Assembly: GCA_018287875.1 (NCBI GenBank)
Contig: JAGVVL010000009.1
Location: forward strand, 1,364,001-1,428,000
DNA: 64,000 nt
Reading direction: 5' to 3'
Origin: Nigrospora sphaerica
Lineage: Eukaryota > Ascomycota > Sordariomycetes > Amphisphaeriales > Apiosporaceae
The notes under the pieces were generated by a model. It was not told the origin of the DNA, did not search any database, and saw only the letters and a program-made list of their open reading frames with translations. The position numbers were made by a program, and so were the translations under genes. Position 1 is the first letter of the stretch. Every line of letters starts with the position of its first letter. Below are positions 32,724 to 43,334 of the stretch, piece after piece.

Positions 32724-35700
32724 CTACCGCCGACCTCTAGCAATGAGGCGTTCGTGAAGCTCCACGATGATATCGCTCCATGACTCAACAGCCCCGTTCT
32801 CCTCCTGCGTGCTGATTTGGGCACCCATCCTGGTCGAGAGATACTCGTTCACCTTGTCCATCTTGAACTGCTCGCCGTACGCCACGTGTGCCTGCGGTAC
32901 AATGCCAAAGTCCAGTCCATTGGCTGAGCTCCGCGCCTGGATGTCCACTGCAATGTGCACCTTGGTCTCGAGGGGCACCAAGAGCAGGGCCACTTTCAAG
33001 ATCAGGGACGATTCGCTCGCCGCTACTAACTCCGTCGGGAATGTGCAGTTCAGTAGGCGGATGTTGTTGGACACGGCGATGGCGCGGTTCCATGCCGAAC
33101 TGACCAGTCGGAGTAGCGTGGGGATCTTAATCTCTGAAGGGGCGAGACTGCGGACGTAGTCCCGGATGCAGGCACAAAAGAATGCCTTCTCGGGCGCAGG
33201 GGGCTGTGAATCCGCCTCCTGCTTGGCTGCGATGCAGCAAAGGTCGATCGCGGCGCTAGAGTTTGCCCCTTGGAAGAAGGCAATATCAAACGACAGCTCG
33301 ATTTGGCGACGATAGGTCATGCAGACGGTCGTGCCGGAGAGACGCTTGACGGCCCATCCATAGTCCCTCTCAATGGCATCAACGTTCGCTATGCATGTTA
33401 GCTTGGTGCCGAACAGTAAGTCGGCCAGATGAGCATACCTTTCAAAGCGCGGATCTCCGCTGAAGTCCAGCCCCTGCACTCTTCACGGACCTTCTCGGCC
33501 TCCTCGATAGCCGAGATGCACTCTTGCTTGCATTCAGTCATGTCATTGACAGTCGCCTCGGTCTCCTGGAGGACGTGGCGCAGTTCCTCGATCATGCGCA
33601 TCTTCTCGGCATTCTCCGAGTCCACCTCGCTGAGCTCGGTCCTTGCAGCTTGAAGCTCCTCGGGATCGCAATCAGCGATTTCTTGAGCCGCGCATTGGAG
33701 GGACTCGTGCTCCCCCTCCAGGGTTTCAAGTTGTTTTGCCAGATTGGGGAGGACCGTCTGTAACAAAGCTTCCTGCTTCTGGAGAAACTGCTCGTCCTCC
33801 ACCATATCCTCGGCAATCTTGAGAAGACCCTCCTTCAGGCCGTCTTGCAGCTTCATGCGCCACTCGTACCACATGGCTTTGCTGAGGAGTCGCGCATGCG
33901 TCTTGACATTCTTGAACTGGTTGTCCATCAAGAGCTTGAACTCGGGAGTGGCCGTAATGTATTCCTTAAACAACGGCGGGTTCTCTTCGAGCGTCTCTTC
34001 CTCGATCTCACGCACGATTCTCCGACCCTCGGAAATATACTTCTTCAGTTCGCGGCAAGACTAAATATAGATAATATTAGTAACACGCGCTAAGGCCTTA
34101 AGGCTTTGTCGACTTACATGCTGATAGAGCTCAAGCATCGGCACCGTGCAGGCTCCAGCCACGACGCAGCGCTCAAGGGAAACATCGTCGTCGCCCAGGT
34201 GTAGAGTGCTGTCCTTGAGAGCTGCAGGAGCCTGCGTATGCCGCCGCTTCGTAGTAGTAAGCTCCATGAATCGGATGCTGGTCATGTTGAGGAAATCTTG
34301 AAGGTGCATGCGCTCTCCGCCGTGGTCCATCAAGAGCTTGGGCTCGGGAGTGGGCGTAATGTTCTCCTTAAATAACGGCGAGTTCTCCTTGAGCGTCTCC
34401 ATCTCGATCTCAGGCACGATTCTCCGACCCTCGGAACTGTACTTCAGTTCGCGGCAAGGCTAGGCATAGACAATATTAGTAACACGCGCTAGGACCTTGA
34501 GGCTTTGTCGACTTACGTGCTGATGAAGCTCAAGCATCGGCACCGTGTAGGTTCCAGCCACGACGCTGCGCTCAAGGGAAACATCGTTGTACGCTTGGGA
34601 CCCAGGACTTCCGGTCTCTGACACGGCGCTGGCACCGACGACGGTTGAGACTTGTCGTTTTAGTGGCGACCCGGGCAGAAGAGGGCTGCTGTCAGCCTGG
34701 TCGGCTTCTTCTTCCATAACTCGTTTTGCCACTGTGCGGTCTTTGACGGGAGAGGGGCCCTTTATGATTCCTCCGATAGCCATGGTCATATCCATGGCTT
34801 CGGCATCACCCTCGCCCTCGTCCTCGTTGATCTGGTCAGCAGGGATGATGCGGCCCAAGCCAATGGTCATATCCATAGGAAGGTCGTCATCAGCTCTCGC
34901 CAGGGTGCGACGGAGGTTCGGCAGGGATTCTCTCTTGTTCCCGGCCGCCTGCTTCGAGGGCATCACGCCGCCCATGATACGGGTGAGCTCCATTGACATG
35001 TCTTCGTGTTCGTCGGCGTTACTCTCCACATCACCGGCATCCTCCTGGGGCGCCTGCCGAATTTGGCCGATTGACATGGTCAGATCCATGGTCGAGTCGT
35101 CCATGCGAGAATCCTCATGGGTCTTTTCCGGGCTCATCGAGTTGCGCATGCTGGCGGAGCGTTGGGGCATAATACCGCCTAGGACTTTGGTAACGTCCAT
35201 AGACATTTCTTCATCCGGCTCTAGGCCCTCGGTTCCCTGGTTAGGCTTGAAGATGCCACCCATCACCTGGGTTACGTCCATGTCCATGGTCATACCCTCT
35301 TCGTCGCCGCCTTGGTCCTCAGGCTCATTGGCTCGAGGGCTCTGGCGAGAAGCATTGGAGGCGAGTTTCGCAGGGCTATCCTGCTTCGGGACAGGTTTCC
35401 TGGCCCAACCGAAGGACGGGATAATCTCTTCTTCCTCGTCAATGGACTGCGTCTGGGCTTGCCGGGCGGCAAGACGCAATGCGTCATCCAATGTGTCGTT
35501 AAGGTCGTCGGGTGACAATGATCGGGCAGAAAGCTCAGACGCTATGGAGGTACCGGTGACCTCATCAACAACGAGATCCATAGTCGTACCATCGGCATCC
35601 GAGTCACTGCCATCGTCGGACCCCACCTCCTCCTCGACCTCCAGCACGCCGTCGGTCGCGTCCGAGTCTGAGCTGTAAACGGTGGATGCCACGGTGTTGT

Positions 35701-36549
35701 CATCGTCATAGTCGGCGGACGGGAGGGCAGAGCTGCGTCTGTGCTTTTTCTGGTGCAGCTCTCTCTGGTGCTCAGGGGTATCCGGGACGTCCTCCACCTG
35801 CTCCGGGGGCGTGGACGGAGGATCAGACATCTCGTCTGGTGGCGGGGGCTGCGCCGTTGATTGCGATGCCCGCCGCGTTGCATCGGTTGAGCCTATATTG
35901 TCTTGGTTGAACTCAACCTCGTGGAAGGTGTGCAGGGTGGCCTCGGCGGCGAAGGAGACTCTCCGGTTGGCAAGCGACTTCCTCCTCGCCTCGCGGCGGT
36001 CCTTGATTTCTTTCTCCAAGGCCTTTCGCTCCTCATCCTCACGCTCCCTCGCGGCGGCTTGCTGCTCCTCTTCCGTGCGCAGCGCGACCTTGGTGCCCGA
36101 GGAGCTCGGCTCCCCATTAAATAAGCCCAGCAAATCAATCCCCTGGCCGTGGGACGCATTGTTCCCGTTCCGCGACTTAGGCTTGTGAGGAGGAATTTCC
36201 GGTATCAGGGGAATGGTCGGCTTCAGAATCGACCTCGGAGGAGGCCTCACCGGCGCGGCCAGCGACTGTGCGGGTGTCGTGGTCAGCTTCAACGTGTATG
36301 GCCGTGGCGCGGGGTGCCCAACACTGCGCATGGCACACTTACAACGCGTCGGTTGCCCGATCCCGACTTCAAGACATCAAGGCCCCCGGGGCCGATGCTC
36401 TTGCTGCGTGACTTCTTGCGGATGCCGTTACCGGCCAGCGAGCTCGCCACGTCGACGGTGATGTTCTCCTTCTCCATTCTCTTGCGCAACGGCGAATAGC
36501 CGGTGGATTTGCGCGGTCGCCGCGTCGACGGCAGGGTTCTGTCGGACAT
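32724..36549 (-). CDS. spc7: Kinetochore scaffold Spc7 (Spc105/KNL1)
   Basis: Outer-kinetochore KMN-network scaffold that recruits Bub1/Bub3 and PP1. Five exons, 36549-36343, 36265-34517, 34459-34118, 34060-33439 and 33388-32724, encode 1194 residues in agreed phase. PP1 docking motifs are present: RSILK (~80-84) and RVSF (~171-174). Six MELT-like repeats follow, such as MDMDVTQVMGG, MSMDVTKVLGG, MDLTMSIGQI, MSMELTRIMGG and MDMTMAIGGI. The C-terminal Spc7 domain has LQDFLNMTSIRFMELTTTKR, PMLELYQHSCRELKKYISEG, FKNVKTHARLLSKAMWYEWR, a coiled coil, and a terminal RWD-type region (IERDYGWAVKRLSGTTVCM). A ~265-bp segment with its own intron is tandemly duplicated in frame (see repeat entries), adding about 114 residues just before the canonical domain start. 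The protein ends IARGRR with a TAG stop. Confidence 0.93.
33923..34189 (-). repeat. Canonical copy of the duplicated spc7 segment
   Basis: This copy encodes the family-typical VVAGACTVPMLELYQH, an intron (34117-34061) and SCRELKKYISEGRRIVREIE..KLLMDNQFKN. Because it leads straight into the conserved NVKTHARLLSKAMWYEW block, it is the ancestral position. The other copy sits 402 bp away. Confidence 0.9.
34325..34588 (-). repeat. Derived copy of an intron-containing spc7 segment
   Basis: This is the copy lying 5' in the mRNA. It encodes VSLERSVVAG..TVPMLELHQH, a complete intron (34516-34460, with TACTAAT branch) and CRELKYSSEGRRIVPEIE.. to KLLMD. It aligns with 33923-34189 at about 29 mismatches and one 3-nt gap by eye (about 89% identity). 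Reading frame and splice sites are intact. Confidence 0.9.
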
Positions 36550-37301
36550 GGTGCCGGGTTGGACACTGCGTACGTCGGCAGGAGGGCAGTGGGTGCTGCA
36601 ACAACTGTGTTAGGATGACAGCTTCTACATTCAATCATCGCATCGCGCTTGAAGCATGAATGAGAAGCAACAAGAATCGCGTCACTGGCTCGCGGTGGGT
36701 CGTGGGCGATGAGTTGTTGTTGGCCCCCGTCGGGTCGGCTGTGTTTACATTGGGCCTCTTTTAGGTCTAGCGTCAATCTACGATAACGCATCCTGCTCGT
36801 CCATCACAGGTTCGACGGATGGATGCCGCGAATAAATGGAGGGGAGGGTGGATGGGCGGAAAAGTGGACAGGCGCGGAAAAGGCTCGAGCTTCCACTTAC
36901 AGGCGCATGTACCTCCGTACTCCCGTACCACTGCTGCCATCCCATGCTACAGCTGATGTTGTTGTTGTTGCTGCTGCTGCTGCTGCTGTTGTGCCCCCGC
37001 AGCACGCGCCGACGACCCCACCCACTTATCCAATCCTCAAGGATACATCCATCTTTCAATCACTAGACCCGCTCTGCCACCCACCTTTGCGCTAAAGGCC
37101 ATCTTTTCCAGTTGTGGCTGGTGTCTGTGGCTTTGCAACTGCCCTACCACTGCACACAATTGTCAAATTCCAACTTTTTTCGTTCGACAGACTCAGTTGA
37201 TTGCTTCGATAGCAGCAGCCCACTCACTACTAACAACCTCACTCCCATCCCGCCCAACGCCCATCAACTCGTCGACCCCAGCGTCATCGCCAACCGCAAC
37301 C
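36550..37301. promoter_or_regulatory. Divergent upstream region of spc7 and the S11 gene
   Basis: 752 bp between two divergent start codons. It contains a GTT/GCT trinucleotide tract (36958-36991). A pyrimidine-rich stretch before 37302 is typical of ribosomal protein gene leaders. No other gene seen. Confidence 0.5.
36958..36991. repeat. GTT/GCT trinucleotide microsatellite
   Basis: Four GTT units run into about six CTG units, then GTTGTG. It is noncoding, in the spc7/S11 divergent promoter, and a likely length polymorphism. Confidence 0.85.
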
Positions 37302-38042
37302 ATGGCCACCGAGTTGACCGTCCAGTCGGAGCGTGCTTTCCAGAAGCAGCCTCACATCTTCCAGAACTCCAAGACCAAGGCGAAGTCTGCTCGCCCGGGC
37401 AAGGCTGGCCGCAGATGGTACAAGGATGTCGGTCTGGGCTTCAAGACCCCCAAGACCGCCATTGAGGGCAACTATATCGGTATGTGAAGCGAGAGCCTCG
37501 CCGCGCATGCCCACGACTCGAAAATCCCCCCCGTCCCGGCCTGTCCTGGCGCGGGCGCAACATTGCGAATAAAAAAAAGCCGACACGCGATATGGGAGGC
37601 GGGGGACACGCACGGCGAGGTGGCATGACAATATTGTAGGAGACTAACCGCGCCTTTTTTTTCCTACAGACAAGAAGTGCCCCTTCACCGGTCTCGTCTC
37701 GATCCGTGGCCGTATCCTGACCGGCACCGTCGTCTCCACCAAGATGCACCGAACCCTCATCATCCGCCGCGAGTACCTCCACTTCATCCCCAAGTACGCC
37801 CGGTACGAGAAGCGCCACAAGAACCTCGCTGCCCACGTCTCCCCCGCCTTCCGTGTTGAGGAGGGTGACCAGGTCACCGTTGGCCAGTGCAGACCCCTCA
37901 GCAAGACTGTACGTGGAGCCGCCTACCCGAGTCCGCGCGCGCGCGACGGTGTACTGACAAACCATGACTATAGGTCCGATTCAACGTCCTGCGCGTCCTG
38001 CCCCGAACTGGCAAGAGCGTCAAGAAGTTCAGCAAGTTCTAA
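37302..38042 (+). CDS. rps11: 40S ribosomal protein S11 (uS17)
   Basis: Small-subunit ribosomal protein binding 18S rRNA. Exons 37302-37479, 37670-37908 and 37974-38042 encode 161 residues, the normal length. Start [20 protein letters not shown], then [76 protein letters not shown], and the end [20 protein letters not shown]. The first intron (190 nt) contains a long T run before its acceptor; the second is short. Introns near the start codon are usual in fungal ribosomal protein genes. No paralogue is seen in the window. Confidence 0.97.
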
Positions 38043-39038
38043 AAAATTGGCTCTTTCTTTGGCATCTTAGGCGTCTTTGCATGAGGGGTTCTTCATGTTC
38101 TGTTGGAACTGGGGCGCGGGTCTTACGTGGCTGCTTTAGCACAGAGATGCAAATACCAGCAGCCTGAAATAAAACGATTTGTCACGCTCATGCCGTCTCC
38201 CGAACGACCTCCGGAGCGAATTGTTACGACGGGCTCGAAAAGGGGGGACCGGGCTGACTGAAGCAGGGCGTTGGGAGGATAACGATCAAATTCTCGGGGC
38301 TACTCTGATACACTCACGCTGCGACATTGCAAATCCCAAGTCACATGGAGAATCTCTTGCGCCACGCCACCTTTTCCTCCACATGTGACTGACAGCCCGC
38401 AGTCGTGGGGTATTCCGCCGCTAGAGAGGGACCGTGGGGCTTCAGGGACGCGTTCAGTACGCGCAGCAATTAGAGAATCGAGAAATTCCCCTACCAGTGG
38501 GCATTGTCCACGCGAGACGTTTGCCAAAGGACTACCCGGAGCGCGATGGAATACCACGCCGGCTTGCCTCGTGCTATATCGAAACCGACCCAGGACTCCT
38601 TCCAGTAGTAAATGGTCGATTCCCGGATGTTGAATATGCCTCTGTAAAACGTCACTCCCCATTGGAACAACGTGGATGCTTTTATGCGTGAGCCAGCTCC
38701 GTTTACACGGTTCCTCGGCAGCCACTCGGAGGTACAACCCGCCCAGGGCCGACAGAGGTATTGTTTACACAAAGACCCACACGTAGCGGAATGCTTTCCA
38801 CGGAGGGCGTACCTACAGCAAGGGTCAGCGGAAATACCCGAAGCTCTACTATGCAAGCCCAAGCTTTCAACTTTTCTGGAATCCCACCCCAGCGCCCTCG
38901 ACACCACAGGTATCGCACACATCGCATCCAGCCGTCTCGTCTGCCACCCACGATTGGCCTCGAAAGCCCGGGTTGCGAGCGTGGGAGAATCGGAGGATCA
39001 ACGGCCTCGTTCGGCGGCAAACTCTGCAACGATTGACC
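38043..39038. other. Intergenic
   Basis: 996 bp between S11 and the twin-CX9C gene, both plus strand. An AATAAA-like signal (GAAATAAAACG near 38167) fits S11 polyadenylation. No other gene is supported; minus-strand frames overlap the start of the next gene without motifs. Confidence 0.45.
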
Positions 39039-40055
39039 ATGGGCTGGTGGAGCAGTCTCTGGGCGTCGGACAACGATGACCCTCTCCGGAAGCTCGACCC
39101 CAAGCTCCGCGAATACCTCGAACGAGAATCGCCCGTCAAGTACAACGCGCCCCCGGCGGCGAACGCGGAAGCGCAACCAGGCGGCGCCGCCGAGCCCCGG
39201 CACTACGATGCCGTGAGCACGCCGGTGCCCGCGCCGTCGGCGGCGGCGGACGGGCGGGCGACGGCGGCGGCGGTGCCCAAGGAATCCGAGTTCCCGGACG
39301 GGCGGTACGCGCACCTGTGGAAGACGTACCGGCCGCTGGCGGAGATCGAGGCCGAGACCAAGAGCGACCAGGAGAAGATCATGGACGTGCTGGAGGGCTA
39401 CAAGGAGCGCAAGGCGCAGATCGGGCGGGCGGCGCTCGAGAACTGCGCGCTCGAGCAGGTCGACTGGCGCCAGTGCATGAACAACCCGTCGCTGGCGGAC
39501 CGCATGACCATGTGCCGCGCCCAGGTGCGCAAGTTTGAGCGCTGCTACAACACGCAGACGCGCCTGCTCAAGGCGCTCGGCTACCTCTCGACCCTCGACC
39601 GCTCGCCCGAGGTCGAGGAGGAGATCCAGATGCACGCCGACGCCCTGTACCAGCGCCTGCAGGCCCAGGAGGCCGAGGTCGAGGCCGCGCGCGCCGCCGG
39701 CCGCCCGCTGCCCACCTTTGCGCCCCTGGTCCCCAAGCAGCCGCTGGTGCCGTCGGCCGGCGCCGGCACCGCCGCCGCCGGGCCGGCCGCGGACCTCACG
39801 CCCGAGCAGCAGGCCGCCCTCCGCGAGCGGCTCGCCAAGGTGGACGAGCAGGACCGCGCCGCCGAGGAGGAGGCCATCAAGGCCGAGATCCGCGCCAAGA
39901 ACGAGGTCGCCGGCCGGCTGCAGGGCATCTACAAGCAGCAGGAGCTCGAACGGCAGCGCAGGAAGGAGGCGGGCCAGGCCACGACCTGGGACAAGGTCGT
40001 CGGCGTTTTCAAAGCGCCCAACGGCGAGCCGTCGCCCCCCGACCAGAAGAAATGA
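39039..40055 (+). CDS. Twin CX9C protein (Emi1/DUF3128-like)
   Basis: Single exon of 338 residues starting MGWWSSLWASDNDDPLRKLD. The core has two exact CX9C pairs, Cys136/Cys146 and Cys159/Cys169 (CALEQVDWRQC and CRAQVRKFERC). This is the fold of intermembrane-space proteins oxidised by Mia40, or of related cytosolic/nuclear CHCH proteins. It is closest in my memory to fungal relatives of yeast Emi1 (DUF3128): LDPKLREYLERESPVKY, HLWKTYRPLAEIEAETKSDQ and LLKALGYLSTLDRSPEVEEE. The second half is a charged helix (RLAKVDEQDRAAEEEAIKAE, RNKNEVAGRLQGIYKQQELE-like) and ends in a Pro-rich tail. It is longer than yeast Emi1 (about 190 residues). I chose the ATG at 39039 over the open frame upstream because MGWWSSLW is the conserved start. 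The whole CDS is very GC-rich at third positions. Confidence 0.82.
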   Translation: MGWWSSLWASDNDDPLRKLDPKLREYLERESPVKYNAPPAANAEAQPGGAAEPRHYDAVSTPVPAPSAAADGRATAAAVPKESEFPDGRYAHLWKTYRPLAEIEAETKSDQEKIMDVLEGYKERKAQIGRAALENCALEQVDWRQCMNNPSLADRMTMCRAQVRKFERCYNTQTRLLKALGYLSTLDRSPEVEEEIQMHADALYQRLQAQEAEVEAARAAGRPLPTFAPLVPKQPLVPSAGAGTAAAGPAADLTPEQQAALRERLAKVDEQDRAAEEEAIKAEIRAKNEVAGRLQGIYKQQELERQRRKEAGQATTWDKVVGVFKAPNGEPSPPDQKK

Positions 40056-43000
40056 GAAGGCGGCGCCTCTACCCTCGGCCGGGAGCGCGCGACGAGCGGC
40101 GGTGCTGTTCGGCTTCTCAACTTCCCTGGCCGAGCGGCCTTTGAGGTCTCGAGACGCTCCCTTGGCAGTGGCTATATCCCCAACGAGACCATAGCTCGGT
40201 CTGCCTAATTCCAGAGTGCTCCCACGGGGGGCTGAAGAAGAAACATGAATGCGTTCTTGACTTGTGACATGCGGAACACCCGAATCGAGTACTATTGATT
40301 ATTCGCGAGAGCCCTGGTTCGGAATGTACCTTGGAACTTATTCATGCCGAACTCGTATTTGGTCGCGCTGCGCGGGTGTACTGCAAACGGCCCTGTGCAG
40401 AAGCAACGATAGGGGCCAGCTATAGGCGCAGTGTCTTTTCGTACCGTTCAAAACTGTGCAGTGGAGACATCACTATAGGCCCTGGGACGGTGATGACAAC
40501 GATGCCACGAAGACTTGAGCCATGGCCACGGTCAGTGTACCTTGCCATCTATTACCGGACGGGGAAAACGCGTGCAACCGGGTCGAGAGAGAAAATAGCA
40601 CTCCCCTCCCCGAGCCAGACTCGGGGTCTTTGAGAAGGCATGGGCGCCGGTGTTTGTCTCGCGTCGTCCCAGCACGAGATTCTACAGTACGCCTGCCGCC
40701 TTCGGATCGCCTGCCGGTCAAGACTGTCGCTGCCGCACCGACGCCTGATGCTAGCAGTCATGAATGCTGGGCAGGCGACTTTCTGAGGCGCCGTCAAATG
40801 ACTATGGGCGGTATGGGGGCCTTGGCTGGCGCGCGAATTGCCGATTGCCCTCATGGCTGATGATCGTAGTCCCCAAGAATGCTTTGGGGAGGTGGTACAT
40901 TGGAGGCCACAGAGACGGTGATCATGCGAAGCTATGCCCGAGATCTCCAGAGCTAGACCTCGCGTTTTCGGTTTCTAGTCCTTGCAATGCTTGTCTCTCG
41001 ACCATGAAAGGGGTCATTGCGACAATGGCATCATCCAAAAAGACCAGATTGTAACTATACCACGAGGCGATTGTTTGACGAAGGTGACTGTGAGCGGTCC
41101 TAATCCGAAGGAGGCACAACAGCGAGCCCAACGAACGGAGAGCCCTCCGAAGAGGCCTTGTCGAGCGGCAGTCTTTACTGGGCGGCCGACTACAAATGAA
41201 CGCACAGAAGCATAGCAGGCCCCCAGTTACGCTGCTCAATGAGAAAATGTATGGCAGACGCCATCGAAGACGTCCGAACCGCCCCGAGTCTTGCGCCCGG
41301 CCCGAGGTCCCATTATGGGATATGGTGCCCTAGCCAGATGTCCTCGGGCGTTGGAGCGCCCCCGAACGACCGATGACGGTGTTGTGTGGAAGCAGCGTCA
41401 ACTCGTACAAGTGGTGCTCCTCTATTCGGTACGGGCGCATCGAGGGAGAGGGGGTGCCAGGAGCGGCAGATATGAGAACGAGAGGGGAACATTAGGGGGC
41501 AAAGGACAGAAGAGCGATAATGCGTCTCGGACGGTGGGATCCGGCCGCGTGGGGGCTAATCAACGCGCCGCGGGGGGAAAAGAACAGCCACACCTGCCTT
41601 CGCAACCCCAGGTTTGGAAGCGAAGCCTCCCCCCTCCAGCCTCAGGGTCGCGATCCGTACCAGGTACGGGGACAGAGGAGGCACCCGCGCCCTCGCCGCC
41701 GCCGCCGTGGGCGTCGGCAACGTACGACATAACACCAGTTGGGCGCGGGCGCGGGGCGCTTAGCCCCGCCGTCTTCTCTCCCCCCGGAGAGGCGGCCTGG
41801 CACAAAACACGGAGGGGCAGGGAGGCCTTGGCTGGCGTTCCGACCCTGGCGTCGAAGAAACCAAGGGGGGAGAGCGCCCCTCACTGCGCGCAACCCCAAT
41901 GCAACCGAACAGGCCTGGCGCTGCTGGCCTTGGCCGGCCGTATGTGCCGTTCGCGACCGATCCATGTTCGCCTCTCCCTTGCAGTCGGCGCGCGGGCCAA
42001 CGCCAGGCCCCTGGTTTTCTCTCGCGCATGACGCTGGCGCCCTGTCGATCAAGCAAGCGCCAGGGGGCAGACGGGACGGGGTGGAGGGGGGGCCGTCCTT
42101 TCCCCCTTCCCCTTCGTTACCCGGGGCGGGAACAACAGGCCTTTGCCGGTGTTGCGACGGGAAGCGCGGAAACGGCCTCGCCCCAAAAAGGAATACGACA
42201 GGACGACGGAGCGAACGAAACGAAGGGCAAGATGAAACGCGCCAAAAGAAAATGAGCAAAAAGCAACCAAACTCCTTCGTATCGGATTATCCCTTCGCTC
42301 TCCTACCTCCCCGAGACTCCAAAGCGCTGCTCGTCGTATTCTCTACCCCAGACATTATTGATTCCATCCGTCGCACAGGGCACGCGACGAACATGGGTCA
42401 TCGTCATTACCCGATCGGGGGAGGGGCGAAATCGCCTTCAGGCGTCTTGGCACGACGTGCCAAGGGCGCTGTGCCAGGCACCACCTGTCTTGGCGGCCTC
42501 TGGGCACGAATGCTTAATTCAACCCGAACCGCCCTTCCACCCCCGCCCCGCGGCATTCATGTGTAGATAAAAGTGTTGAGAGTTGCTGTTTTAGCTAGCA
42601 TCGTGACGCGCATTCAGGTCCCAACCCATCGATTCTTATCCGCGGCCTAGTGTTTCCCTCGACGATGGAACGGGCCTGGGGAATCAAAGAAATGCGACGG
42701 CCGCAAAACCCGCCCGCGTTGGACATGAGGGGTCATGGCGGCGAGAGGAAGACAATCAAAGAGGTTTTGCAGTGGTTTCATCGTGGGTTTCTGTATTCGC
42801 GCACTCAAGGCCAAAGGAGAAAACTGTCTACTGAGAAAACATGTCGCTCGGGGTCAGTAAACACCGATCCGCGCGATAAGCTCTCCGCCCACTGTGGCCG
42901 GTGCCGTTCCTCCGTGTCGTCGCTTATGGGGAGGGCGTTTGGGGGGGGTGTTCGTGATCTGTCGTATCTACCCCCGGGGCCACCAACCAGGTTGGGGAAG

Positions 43001-43073
43001 GGGCCCCGAGGGAAGAAGGGTCGCTTGGAATCAAAATCAACAACGTGTTGCCGCATCGTCGCCGGCGCTCCCT
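40056..43073. other. Gene-poor 3-kb stretch
   Basis: No supported gene. Plus-strand frames at 41291-42031 and 41739-42566 are long but rich in Arg/Pro/Gly, overlap each other and antisense frames, and have no motif. They look like products of GC-rich noncoding sequence. Confidence 0.5.
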
Positions 43074-43334
43074 CTAGCAGCAGCTCTCCTCGCAGGCGCA
43101 GAGACCGCAGCAGATCTCACAGCCGGCCTCCTCGCCACCGCGGAGGCCCATCTCGGGCTGGGGCTCCAAGGACTGTAGAAAAGGTAGGGGAGTTAGTTAG
43201 AGACCGGGTCACCATGGTATGGGCAGAAGCATTGGGGCGCGTGATGGGCGGCGTACCGGTTGCTGGCTAACAACGCCATCGGCGGGCGAAGCGTCCATGG
43301 GAGCTTGCTGGGTAAGCTCGACGGGGGCAGGCAT
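43074..43334 (-). CDS. 58-residue cysteine-tailed small protein (spliced)
   Basis: Two exons, 43334-43257 and 43172-43074, joined across an 84-nt intron (donor GTACGC, double CTAACTAAC branch, TTCTACAG acceptor) in phase 0. The protein starts MPAPVELTQQAPMDAS, with a Pro/Gln/Glu-rich N-terminal half. It then has the signature PEMGLRGGEEAG followed by eight-residue-spaced cysteines (CEICCGLCACEESCC) up to the stop. This layout, a disordered acidic N terminus, a MxLRGG motif and a Cys-rich membrane-associating tail, resembles a family of tiny ascomycete proteins I recall only as hypothetical. A palmitoylated or CYSTM-like tail is possible. The two exons are each too short to stand out alone; splicing quality and the tail are the evidence. 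Function unknown. Confidence 0.72.

Noticed and set aside
34587..35678. 363-codon plus-strand frame, and similar long frames antisense to ame1 (46123-47325) and GH76 (56126-56920)
   Set aside because: They are antisense shadows of well-supported coding sequences.
41291..42566. Long plus-strand frames (246 and 275 codons)
   Set aside because: They overlap each other and antisense frames, are Arg/Pro/Gly-rich and have no domain-like pattern.
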